A stretch of DNA of 13,686 nucleotides from Bacteroidota bacterium. Its GTDB lineage: Bacteria; Bacteroidota; Bacteroidia; Chitinophagales; UBA8649. The position numbers and the translations under genes were made by a program. Shown here one piece after another: positions 7,463 to 13,686 of the stretch; position 1 is the stretch's first letter, and each line of letters starts with the position of its first letter. The notes under the pieces are model-generated. The model worked only from the letters and a program-made list of their open reading frames with translations, was not told where the DNA came from and ran no database searches. The stretch lies in contig DLYY01000197.1 of NCBI GenBank assembly GCA_003447535.1, positions 1 through 13,686 of the forward strand, read 5' to 3'.

Positions 7463-7825
7463 ATGGAATCTCGGCGACAGCAAAAAGTAGCTTCTCTTCT
7501 TAAAGATAGCATGGCAACTTATTTTATGAAAAAACGCGGCGATTTCCTTGGTAATCGCGTTTTAGTTAGTATTCTGAGTGTCAGTGTGACACCGGATATG
7601 GGCTTTGCACGCTTTTATGTTTCTTTTCTGCCCGATAAGGAAAAGCAAGCTATGGTGGATACTTTGAATGCCAATGTACGCAAGATACGTGCTGATATTG
7701 CTAAAGATCTTCGCCACGCACTGCGCGTGATCCCAGTGATTGAGTTTTATCTCGATGATTCGATTGCCCATGCAAGCCATATGGAAGGACTCTTTAAAAA
7801 GCTAAGAGAGGAGGGAGAGTTATGA
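7463..7825 (+). CDS. rbfA: Ribosome-binding factor A
   Basis: RbfA is a small KH-fold protein that binds the pre-30S subunit near helix 1/helix 44 of 16S rRNA and is needed for late maturation and cold adaptation. 120 residues, the normal length. The N-terminus MESRRQQKVASLLKDSMATY is the typical R-x-x-K-V-x-x-x-L-x-x entry helix. VSILSVSVTPDMGFARFYVS is the first beta pair (S/T-x-V-x-x-x-x-D-x-x-x-A motif). IRADIAKDLRHALRVIPVIEFYLDDS covers the KH helix and the R-x-x-P-x-L/I-x-F-x-x-D-x-S strand. It starts at ATG 7463. The TGA overlaps the ATG of the FtsX/LolE-like gene (ATGA, 7822-7825), so the two are translationally coupled. The identification is firm. Confidence 0.95.
   Translation: MESRRQQKVASLLKDSMATYFMKKRGDFLGNRVLVSILSVSVTPDMGFARFYVSFLPDKEKQAMVDTLNANVRKIRADIAKDLRHALRVIPVIEFYLDDSIAHASHMEGLFKKLREEGEL
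7809..7814 (+). promoter_or_regulatory. Perfect Shine-Dalgarno for the FtsX/LolE-like gene
   Basis: AGGAGG lies 7 nt before the ATG at 7822, inside the last codons of rbfA. This is ideal spacing and a full match to the anti-SD core. It is unusual because Bacteroidota rarely use strong Shine-Dalgarno sequences and the other starts in this window show none. It fixes the start of the downstream gene and fits coupled translation. Confidence 0.6.
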
Positions 7826-9102
7826 GGTTAATACTCTTGTTTGCAAAGCGTTATTTGCTGGTCAAACAGCGAACCTTTGCTATCAATATTATATCCTGGG
7901 TCACGATTATTGGCTTGGCTATTGGGGCTGCGTCAATCATTGTATTGTTATCCTCATTTAATGCTCTGGAATCTATGATTTATGAGAGCCAGGGCAACTT
8001 TCGCCCTGAATTGCTCATTGAGTCAAATAAAGGACGATTGTTTGATGCAAATAGCGCAAAGGGTAAATTAGGAGGTATAGAAGATATTCAACATCTTGCT
8101 GAGGTCTATGAGGGTTATGCATTTTTACAAATTCCTCATAGCTATGGGGATAGCTCAGCTACTAAAAATGTAGTCGTTCGTTATCGAGGAGTTGACAAAA
8201 TCTATAACAAGGTATACGCCCTGTCTTCCATTCTAACTGAAGGATACTATATGCCCTTTGAACAGGATTCTCTAGCGCTTTATATTGGACGAAATCTCTT
8301 TGCAGAGCATAAACTTTATTTTCAAGATTGGCCGTATTTATATGCCCCAACGCAAGATGTCCTACTTGAAGATATTGACCGCTGGAATGGATACATCAGG
8401 CTCTCAACACCGGGTCAGGCCTCTCTAGGTAGGCGAACACCCAGTATTCCACTACAGCCGATGGGTTTGTTTCTGACAGGTGATGAGCAATTTGATGTCC
8501 ACTATGTTTTTGGGGATATTGACCACCTCCGAAAGCTCAATCCGAGTCATAAGGACATGATCAGTCAACTAGGCTTATCCCTCAATACAAATACTGATAT
8601 TGCGAAAGTAAAAACAGTTATTCAGCAAACATTGGGTTCAGATTTTAACGTCTTAGATCGGCGCGATCAAGATGCTTCTGTATATCGTATCGTCAAGCTC
8701 GAGCGCTTTTTTATGGTCATCATTTTAGCTTTTATCGTTGGGATAATATCGTTTAACATGATTGCTGCACTAAGCATGTTGATTATGGAGAAACGACAGG
8801 ATATTGTTATGCTGCGTGCGCTAGGAGCTGAACGACGAACTATTTTTTCTCTATATCTTTTTCAAGGAATGTTTGGGGCGGCAATTGCCACTGTTCTCGG
8901 CGTTATTTTGGGCTCATTAATTGTTGTTACTCAGGATAAATTTGGATTAATAAATTTTCCGCAACCTAATCCTGAAGCGACTCCCATTCCTTATCCGGTA
9001 GACTGGCGTCTAGCCGATGTTCTTCTCATTGCCGTTATGATGCTTAGCATAACTTGTCTTGCCTCTCTGTATCCAGCATGGCGTGCGTCGAAGGTAAATT
9101 AG
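7822..9102 (+). CDS. FtsX/LolE-like ABC permease
   Basis: Inner-membrane protein of 426 residues with LolC/LolE-like topology. One membrane helix lies at about 20-46 (NIISWVTIIGLAIGAASIIV); a large extracytoplasmic domain follows (about 50-293); then come three helices at about 296-322, 342-368 and 395-418. The last three form the FtsX domain, recognised by NMIAALSMLIMEKRQDIVML, RALGAERRTIFSLYLFQGM and a final LYPAWRAS. In proteobacteria, LolC/E with the ATPase LolD extracts mature lipoproteins from the inner membrane. Bacteroidota homologues are annotated as FtsX-like or LolE-like permeases. No LolD-type ATPase is in this window, so the partner is encoded elsewhere. The gene is coupled to rbfA by an ATGA overlap and a strong Shine-Dalgarno. 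Substrate specificity (lipoprotein or otherwise) is inferred only. Confidence 0.88.
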   Translation: MRLILLFAKRYLLVKQRTFAINIISWVTIIGLAIGAASIIVLLSSFNALESMIYESQGNFRPELLIESNKGRLFDANSAKGKLGGIEDIQHLAEVYEGYAFLQIPHSYGDSSATKNVVVRYRGVDKIYNKVYALSSILTEGYYMPFEQDSLALYIGRNLFAEHKLYFQDWPYLYAPTQDVLLEDIDRWNGYIRLSTPGQASLGRRTPSIPLQPMGLFLTGDEQFDVHYVFGDIDHLRKLNPSHKDMISQLGLSLNTNTDIAKVKTVIQQTLGSDFNVLDRRDQDASVYRIVKLERFFMVIILAFIVGIISFNMIAALSMLIMEKRQDIVMLRALGAERRTIFSLYLFQGMFGAAIATVLGVILGSLIVVTQDKFGLINFPQPNPEATPIPYPVDWRLADVLLIAVMMLSITCLASLYPAWRASKVN

Positions 9103-9115
9103 AGGGATATGTTTT

Positions 9116-10750
9116 TTATCGAAAGGCTATGACACTCTGATAGGCCTTTTGCAAATGAGCTTCCTGGGCATCCTTAAACTGAGTGGGAATACCCTGTGTA
9201 TGGGCTGACATTACATTATTAAGTAACTCTTGATGCTGGTCGATTCGTGCTCGATCAAAGTAAAGCATTCCACTTCGTTGGATAATGAAGTCTGATAGGC
9301 TGCAGACTCGCTCGTGCTCAATGGTATATTCCAACTCAGCTTGTAATAATGTAGAGAGCGATAATTTGCTCTCATTGGACGACTTCGCTTGAGCTCGCTC
9401 AATGATATCCATAGTAAAATGGCCGTATAAATGAACGAGGCGCTCTCCTGAAAAGTCAGGTCCATTAATGATTGCGTTAACACGATGGCATAGATGCTGC
9501 ACATCAGTTGTCGAATCAAAGCCTTGGCCGTACAAAACAAGATGTTGAGTTTGACATGCTAAACGCTTTCCAATGATCCGCTGAGCCCGATTGACAATGC
9601 GCTCGGCCATCTTTCGGTACCCTGTGAGTTTTCCTCCTGCTATCGATAGTAAACCATCCTTAGATTCAAAGATTTCATCGCGCCTCGATAACTCGGAGGG
9701 ACCTTTCCCTTCTTGCTGGATTAATGGACGAAGTCCGCTCCATGTCGATTGAATGTCCTTTTTTTCAATGGGATAGTCTGGGAACATTCTAAGGGTTGAT
9801 TGCAGGATGTAGTCTACATCATCATGCCCAGGATAGGGGTGGTTAGTATTATCATTGTAGGGGGTGTCTGTAGTTCCTATATACACAATATTTCCTCTTG
9901 GAATGGCGAACATCATGCGTTGGTCAACAGCATCGAAATAGGCTGACTGCTTGAGGGGAAGCTTTTCTTGGTCAACTACTATATGAATACCCTTTGTTAA
10001 AAAGAGATGGCGGTTGGTTGTATTCTTTTGAAAGCTGCGAACATCGTCTACCCAGGGCCCTGCTGCATTGATCACAACCTTGCTTCGAAGAGTATGTTGA
10101 TTTGCATGGATGTGGTCAATAAGCTTTATCCCATCGATAAGGCCTTTTTTATTGTAAGTGAAATCTTTTACCTCGGCATGGTTAAGGGCTATAGCACCTT
10201 GTTGACACGCAGTTTTTATTACACTGATGGTAAGCCTTGCGTCATCTGTCCTGTATTCATAGTACAGTCCTCCACCCTTTAAGTTGTCCTTCTTTAAGAG
10301 GGGTTCATGGAGTAAAGTTTTCTCAGCGGATAACATTTTACGCTGTTCATCCTTTGGCACCCCAGCAAGCCAATCATAAACTTTTAAGCCGAGAGAGGTC
10401 AATCCCCACCCGAGGCTCCCATCGGAATAAATGGGCAGCAGCATCCGTTCTGGACAGACGAGGTTTCGGGCGTTTTTGTGCACGATGGCTCGTTCCTTGC
10501 CAACTTCCCTTACCAACTGGATATCCATTTGTTTTAGGTAGCGAAGGCCGCCGTGAATCAATTTAGTGGACCGGCTGCTAGTACCCCAAGCAAAGTCTTC
10601 TTTTTCGACAAGTACAGCATTTAATCCTCTGCTTTGTGCGTCGAGTAGTATGCCGGCGCCAGTGATGCCACCTCCTATGACGATGATATCCCAGACAGTG
10701 TTTTCTGCCTTTTTTAGATCAGTAAGTCTGGTGGAAAAAGAAAACGCCAT
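9116..10750 (-). CDS. glpD: Aerobic-type glycerol-3-phosphate dehydrogenase
   Basis: FAD-dependent, membrane-associated enzyme that oxidises sn-glycerol 3-phosphate to dihydroxyacetone phosphate and passes electrons to the quinone pool. 544 residues, normal for the family. The N-terminal dinucleotide fold is VIGGGITGAG (25-33), followed by an acidic strand end at LVEKEDFAWG. The GlpD motif TSSRSTKLIHGGLRYLKQ (57-74) follows. Further family marks are NAAGPWVDDV, GIHIVVD, FAIPRGNIVYIGTTDTPY, WSGLRPLI and LLSIAGGKLTGYRKMAE. A C-terminal domain of about 150 residues (DAO_C type) contains ELEYTIEHERVCSLSDFIIQRSGM. It starts at ATG 10750, 65 bp after an ArsR-type regulator on the same strand. No glpK or glpF is in the window. 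It could be read with the upstream genes or from its own promoter. The call is firm. Confidence 0.95.
   Translation of the reverse strand: MAFSFSTRLTDLKKAENTVWDIIVIGGGITGAGILLDAQSRGLNAVLVEKEDFAWGTSSRSTKLIHGGLRYLKQMDIQLVREVGKERAIVHKNARNLVCPERMLLPIYSDGSLGWGLTSLGLKVYDWLAGVPKDEQRKMLSAEKTLLHEPLLKKDNLKGGGLYYEYRTDDARLTISVIKTACQQGAIALNHAEVKDFTYNKKGLIDGIKLIDHIHANQHTLRSKVVINAAGPWVDDVRSFQKNTTNRHLFLTKGIHIVVDQEKLPLKQSAYFDAVDQRMMFAIPRGNIVYIGTTDTPYNDNTNHPYPGHDDVDYILQSTLRMFPDYPIEKKDIQSTWSGLRPLIQQEGKGPSELSRRDEIFESKDGLLSIAGGKLTGYRKMAERIVNRAQRIIGKRLACQTQHLVLYGQGFDSTTDVQHLCHRVNAIINGPDFSGERLVHLYGHFTMDIIERAQAKSSNESKLSLSTLLQAELEYTIEHERVCSLSDFIIQRSGMLYFDRARIDQHQELLNNVMSAHTQGIPTQFKDAQEAHLQKAYQSVIAFR
9122..9149 (+). 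terminator. Possible terminator hairpin for the rbfA-permease transcript
   Basis: AAAGGCTAT (9122-9130) pairs with ATAGGCCTTT (9140-9149) with one bulged base and a 9-nt loop, followed by one more T. On the plus strand it follows the permease stop by 20 bp; it lies within the last codons of the convergent glpD. The T-tract is short (four), so termination strength is uncertain. Confidence 0.3.
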
Positions 10751-10754
10751 AAAC

Positions 10755-10786
10755 TAAAGATAAAGGTCTTAAGTCTATGGCGCAAT
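10755..10786 (-). promoter_or_regulatory. Possible glpD promoter close to the start codon
   Basis: On the minus strand: ATTG (10786-10783), 20 bases, then TATCTTTA (10762-10755), matching 5 of 6 fixed bases of TAnnTTTG. Only four bases separate the box from the ATG at 10750, so a transcript from here would be nearly leaderless. The glpD frame has no other likely start nearby. Consensus match only. Confidence 0.3.
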
Positions 10787-10815
10787 TAAGTTAAGATTGG
10801 ATTAAAAAATCCTTT

Positions 10816-11157
10816 CTATACGTTTACTTTTTCAACCATATGGGATACAGCCCTGATGGTCGATTTATTTAAACTATAGTAGACGAACTTTCCGTTACGC
10901 TCAGTTTTGAGCACGTCAGTTTTGCGCATAATGGCTAAATGCTGTGATGCAACGGATTGCTCGATACGAAGTTTGATGTAAATCTGGGTTACTGTCATCG
11001 AACCAAACTCTTCTAAAAGGTTTAAGATCTGTTGACGCAAGGGGTGGTTCAATGAACGAATAACAAGAGATGCCTCTTGAAGTTCATTGAAATCCAACGT
11101 TACATCTTTCACTTGGGGATCATAAGAACGGAGCGTTATGGAATTTTTGGTATTCAT
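10816..11157 (-). CDS. ArsR-type winged-helix transcription regulator without cysteines
   Basis: A 113-residue DNA-binding protein with the ArsR/SmtB-like fold. Residues 25-50 (the helix with RSLNHPLRQQILNLL) match the family's A-L-x-x-P-x-R-x-x-I-L-x-L-L entry. MTVTQIYIKLRIEQSVASQH (54-73) is the helix-turn-helix, with recognition helix around 66-80. The wing is TERNGKFVYYSL (85-96). There is no cysteine anywhere, so the metal sites of classical ArsR/SmtB sensors are absent; it is either a non-metal sensor or a constitutive repressor. It begins 19 bp after the stop of tsaB and ends 65 bp before glpD on the same strand, so it is probably co-transcribed with tsaB, and glpD is a natural candidate target. 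The target and signal are not shown by the sequence. Confidence 0.85.
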   Translation of the reverse strand: MNTKNSITLRSYDPQVKDVTLDFNELQEASLVIRSLNHPLRQQILNLLEEFGSMTVTQIYIKLRIEQSVASQHLAIMRKTDVLKTERNGKFVYYSLNKSTIRAVSHMVEKVNV

Positions 11158-11176
11158 CTTTCACTAAATTTTATCA

Positions 11177-11869
11177 TTAACTGGGCTTGTATAATCCCTT
11201 TAGATAAACTGGATTACAATAGCCTACATCATCAAACTTTTTATTGCTCCAAGCCTGCCATACATAGGATTCCATTCCCCGAATAGAGGGATAGACGTCG
11301 CTATCTACAGGTGTATTTTGATTGGGCCAAAGATGACTTCCCTTAGGAGCGCCATCACCAGCAAGAAATAGTGAATTCGAAAGATTATGAAGATCTTTTA
11401 CATCTTCTTCTCGATCGAGAATACATGGTCTATCTTGTAAAATTTGATGACCGTCTGCGTTATATGCACCGAGATACACTTCGTTGCGACGCGCATCCAT
11501 CATACTCAGGATGCTGACAGAAGAATCCAACTTGTGTTTTAAGACAGTTTCTGCTGCTATGGTTTGCAAGGTAGATACCGTAATCAAAGGAATTTCTAAA
11601 GAAAGACACAATGCCTTTGCAACGGAAAGACCAATTCTTAGGCCTGTATATGAACCCGGTCCTATTCCGATGGCAAGTGCATCTATATCAGCCATTGCCC
11701 AATTTGCTTGGAGTAGTAAAGAACGTATTGTCGGAACAAGCACTTCACTATGACGTCGGCTAGATTGTTCATGATACGCTTCTACAATCCGATGCTCAGA
11801 AGAACTACCCTCGAGAAGTCCTACCGCACAACATATAGTTGAAGTGTCTATGCACAAAAGCTTAGTCAT
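11177..11869 (-). CDS. tsaB: tRNA threonylcarbamoyladenosine biosynthesis protein TsaB
   Basis: TsaB is the non-catalytic ASKHA-fold partner of TsaD in the complex that makes t6A at position 37 of ANN-decoding tRNAs. 230 residues, the usual length. The N-terminus LLCIDTSTICCAVGL is the phosphate-1-like strand-turn. HSEVLVPTIRSLL (40-52) and IGIGPGSYTGLRIGLSVAKAL (67-87) are the diagnostic TsaB/TsaD-like motifs. IPLITVSTLQTIA and a SMMDARRNEVYLGAYN segment follow, the last being the typical TsaB D-A-R-x-x-E-V-Y. It lies 78 bp downstream of the S41 protease gene and 19 bp upstream of the ArsR-type regulator, all on the minus strand. Start ATG 11869. A 6-bp inverted repeat (11873-11878 with 11886-11891) sits directly before the start codon. 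The identification is firm. Confidence 0.94.
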   Translation of the reverse strand: MTKLLCIDTSTICCAVGLLEGSSSEHRIVEAYHEQSSRRHSEVLVPTIRSLLLQANWAMADIDALAIGIGPGSYTGLRIGLSVAKALCLSLEIPLITVSTLQTIAAETVLKHKLDSSVSILSMMDARRNEVYLGAYNADGHQILQDRPCILDREEDVKDLHNLSNSLFLAGDGAPKGSHLWPNQNTPVDSDVYPSIRGMESYVWQAWSNKKFDDVGYCNPVYLKGLYKPS

Positions 11870-11947
11870 AAAGGAAATGGGTTAAATTTCCCGACTTATA
11901 TTTTAATACGTAGGATATCACAAGAGGTTACAAACGGAATGAAAAAT

Positions 11948-13648
11948 TTAAGGTAGCAAGTAGGTATTATAGGTTACATCATCCTTTAAAACGGTGCATG
12001 CACGGCGGATTTGTTGGTCATACTGAAAACTGGATTCGATACTTCCCTGCTCAAAGAAATAGCGTCTAACGATTTCTTCGTTGAGGAATTGGCGTAATTC
12101 ATCTTCATGTTTTTCAATATCAGCTCCTTTATCTCTTGAGAGTTCAACGTCTAAGGCGTCCAGCGTCTCCTTAATGGCTTCATAATATCCATCCTCTGTA
12201 CTTTTCTTTCGGAGTGATTCGAGTGCGTCCTCACTTTGTGTGGTATAGTCAAAGTTTTGTATACGCAGCCAATTGGCGAAGGCTGAAAACAATGAATCCG
12301 AAACATAATATTCCCCCGGACTCTGAGGCAAGCTAGCATGATGAGCCATGAAAATCGTAGCGTAATCAAAGATTAATTGCTCTGACAAAAGCGTGAAGGC
12401 AATATCGCTTAGAGCAGGCATTTCCACCTCAAGATCGGGCATTATTCCTCCGCCGTCATACACTGTACGTCCATTGCGGGTAGTGAATTCTTGAATCAAG
12501 CTATCGGGTATGCGTCCAACAGATCCATCATCTCGCCGTTCAGCATAATTTAAGGCTTGAATACAGCGACCAGATGGTATATAGTACTTGGCCGTTGTCA
12601 ACTTAAGTTGTGCATTGTAAGATAGTGGGCGTGTGGTTTGCACGAGTCCTTTTCCATAAGATTGCTCTCCAATGACTACGCCTCGATCGAGATCTTGGAG
12701 CGTTCCTGAAACAATTTCGCTTGCTGACGCTGATGAGTGATTGATGAGCACAGCCACCTTTATCTCCAGATCAACAGGATTTCCCCGTGTTTTAAACTCG
12801 GCATCCCATTCAGAGAGTCTCCCCTTTGTTTCTACGACTAACTCATTTTTTTCAATAAAGAGATTACAAATTTTAACGGCTTCTCGTAACAATCCTCCTG
12901 GGTTTCCTCGAAGATCAAGAACTACCGATTCCATTTGCGTATTGCCATCGCGTAACTCGAGGAAAGCACTTTCTACCTCAGTCGCAGAATTTTCCATAAA
13001 GTTGCTCAATTTGATGTAGCCAACGTTTTCATTAATCATACCATAGAAGGGAACATTGAGCACTTGAATCTCTTGTCGAGTAGGGTACACTTCCATTTCA
13101 GCATATTCTCCGTTTGCTTGGAGTCTTGCTATGCGCATGGTCACTTTGGTATTGGGCTCGCCGCGCATGATATCTCCAACTTCATCGGTGGCAAAACCTT
13201 GAACATCTATTCCATCTACAACTAAGATTTGGTCCCCTCCTTGAATACCTGCTTCCTCTGCTCCATATCCTTGGATTACTTCAGAAACAACAATGTGATC
13301 ATTGTATTGGCGAACATAGCATCCAATGCCACCATAACGCCCTGTGGTCTGAAAGCGGTAATCTTCTATATCCGCTTCACTAATAAAAACGGTATACGGG
13401 TCAAGTCCTTTGAGCATGGCATCCATTCCTCTTTGCATAAAAGCATTGGGTTCTATATCATCCACATAGTAAGAGTTGAGCTCTTTATACATCGTGGTAA
13501 ACATGTCGATGTTCTTACTAATTTCAAAGTAGTTAACCCCTCCATCAAAAGATAAAAGTGAACAACCAAAGAGAATAAGGATAAGTCTAATGCGAAGATT
13601 TCTCATGGCTTGAAAATAAGGCTTTCGTGGATTACGGAACGGGATCAT
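11948..13648 (-). CDS. S41 C-terminal processing peptidase (CtpA/Prc-like)
   Basis: Exported serine protease of the tail-specific type, which cleaves unfolded or C-terminally tagged envelope proteins. 566 residues. Segments in order: hydrophobic export signal (about 18-33); helical region with YVDDIEPNAFMQRGMDAML and GLDPYTVFI (61-90); PDZ domain (about 103-180) with YGGIGC and DQILVVDGIDV; protease core with VVLDLRGNPGGLL (242-254), NHSSASASEIVSG (303-315) and SYGKGLVQ (330-337). By alignment with CtpB and Prc the catalytic residues are S308, K333 and Q337. A C-terminal region of about 170 residues, partly helical, follows the core, as in Bacteroidota homologues. ATG 13648 makes an ATGA overlap with the end of an upstream frame. 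ATG 13606 would shorten it by 14 residues and place the signal at the very start; a LFGC lipobox-like sequence (26-29) is then possible. Confidence 0.92.
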   Translation of the reverse strand: MIPFRNPRKPYFQAMRNLRIRLILILFGCSLLSFDGGVNYFEISKNIDMFTTMYKELNSYYVDDIEPNAFMQRGMDAMLKGLDPYTVFISEADIEDYRFQTTGRYGGIGCYVRQYNDHIVVSEVIQGYGAEEAGIQGGDQILVVDGIDVQGFATDEVGDIMRGEPNTKVTMRIARLQANGEYAEMEVYPTRQEIQVLNVPFYGMINENVGYIKLSNFMENSATEVESAFLELRDGNTQMESVVLDLRGNPGGLLREAVKICNLFIEKNELVVETKGRLSEWDAEFKTRGNPVDLEIKVAVLINHSSASASEIVSGTLQDLDRGVVIGEQSYGKGLVQTTRPLSYNAQLKLTTAKYYIPSGRCIQALNYAERRDDGSVGRIPDSLIQEFTTRNGRTVYDGGGIMPDLEVEMPALSDIAFTLLSEQLIFDYATIFMAHHASLPQSPGEYYVSDSLFSAFANWLRIQNFDYTTQSEDALESLRKKSTEDGYYEAIKETLDALDVELSRDKGADIEKHEDELRQFLNEEIVRRYFFEQGSIESSFQYDQQIRRACTVLKDDVTYNTYLLP

Positions 13649-13686
13649 ACCCAGAACTTCCCCAAGGATGACATTTGCTTATTCTT
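13645..13686 (-). CDS. Possible C-terminal end of an upstream gene (cut by right edge)
   Basis: On the minus strand the frame ...KNKQMSSLGKFWV-stop is open from the window edge to TGA at 13647-13645, overlapping the S41 protease ATG as ATGA. Both other junctions of this type in the window (ileS/dksA-like, rbfA/permease) are real gene pairs, so this is likely the 3' end of a coupled gene. Only 13 residues are visible and I cannot identify the product. Confidence 0.35.
   Translation of the reverse strand, partial: KNKQMSSLGKFWV

Noticed and set aside
10237..10566. Plus-strand 109-codon open frame opposite glpD
   Set aside because: The glpD protein is complete and conserved here; the antisense translation resembles no family.
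10799..10812. GGATT-AAAA-AATCC inverted repeat as terminator of the ArsR-type gene
   Set aside because: The stem is only 5 bp of mostly A-T pairs and no T-tract follows in the direction of transcription; chance is likely.
11873..11891. GGAAAT / ATTTCC inverted repeat before tsaB as a riboswitch or attenuator
   Set aside because: A lone 6-bp stem with a 7-nt loop resembles no known riboswitch and is expected by chance in AT-rich sequence.
11892..11947. Promoter for tsaB in the 78-bp gap
   Set aside because: The best candidate (TTTG, 18 bases, TACGTATT) matches only 3 of 6 fixed -7 bases, so I did not list it.
13229..13555. Plus-strand 108-codon open frame opposite the S41 protease
   Set aside because: The PDZ and N-terminal protease sequence on the other strand explain it; the translation is low in information.

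Overview
The window looks like a core, vertically inherited stretch of a Bacteroidota chromosome, moderately AT-rich by eye. Lineage evidence: a PorZ-type component of the type IX secretion system (found only in Bacteroidota and close relatives), the ileS - DksA-like - lspA gene order, a DksA-like protein without its zinc cysteines, a long-loop LspA, and promoter-like sequences close to the Bacteroidota consensus (TTTG, about 19 bp, TAnnTTTG). I cannot fix the order or genus. There is no tRNA, rRNA, CRISPR array, insertion sequence, prophage or plasmid gene, and I see no sign of recent transfer.

Layout. (1) 1-1141, minus strand: the N-terminal half of porZ, running off the left edge. (2) 1226-5527, plus strand: ileS, a dksA/traR-like gene and lspA, tightly packed (4-bp ATGA overlap, then a 1-bp gap). 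The porZ and ileS core promoters appear to overlap between them. (3) 5524-7371, minus strand: an MsbA-like ABC exporter whose stop codon overlaps that of lspA. (4) 7463-9102, plus strand: rbfA and an FtsX/LolE-like permease, overlapping by ATGA. (5) 9116-13686, minus strand: in transcription order, the last codons of an unidentified gene, an S41 C-terminal processing peptidase, tsaB, an ArsR-type winged-helix regulator and glpD.

Functional themes. Translation: IleS charges tRNA-Ile, TsaB helps make t6A on ANN-decoding tRNAs, RbfA matures the 30S subunit. Envelope and secretion: LspA cleaves lipoprotein signal peptides, the FtsX/LolE-like protein may move lipoproteins onward, the MsbA-like exporter probably flips a lipid, the S41 protease acts outside the cytoplasm and PorZ serves surface attachment of secreted proteins. 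Central metabolism: GlpD, possibly controlled by the adjacent small regulator.

I did not find a new multi-gene system. The most interesting points are an IleS whose class I signature reads G-I-H-H instead of H-x-G-H (a change associated with extreme mupirocin resistance in IleRS2-type enzymes), its probable start codon downstream of a TAnnTTTG box, TTG starts on three genes, and one strong Shine-Dalgarno sequence inside rbfA. Almost every base is coding: the longest non-coding gap is about 90 bp.
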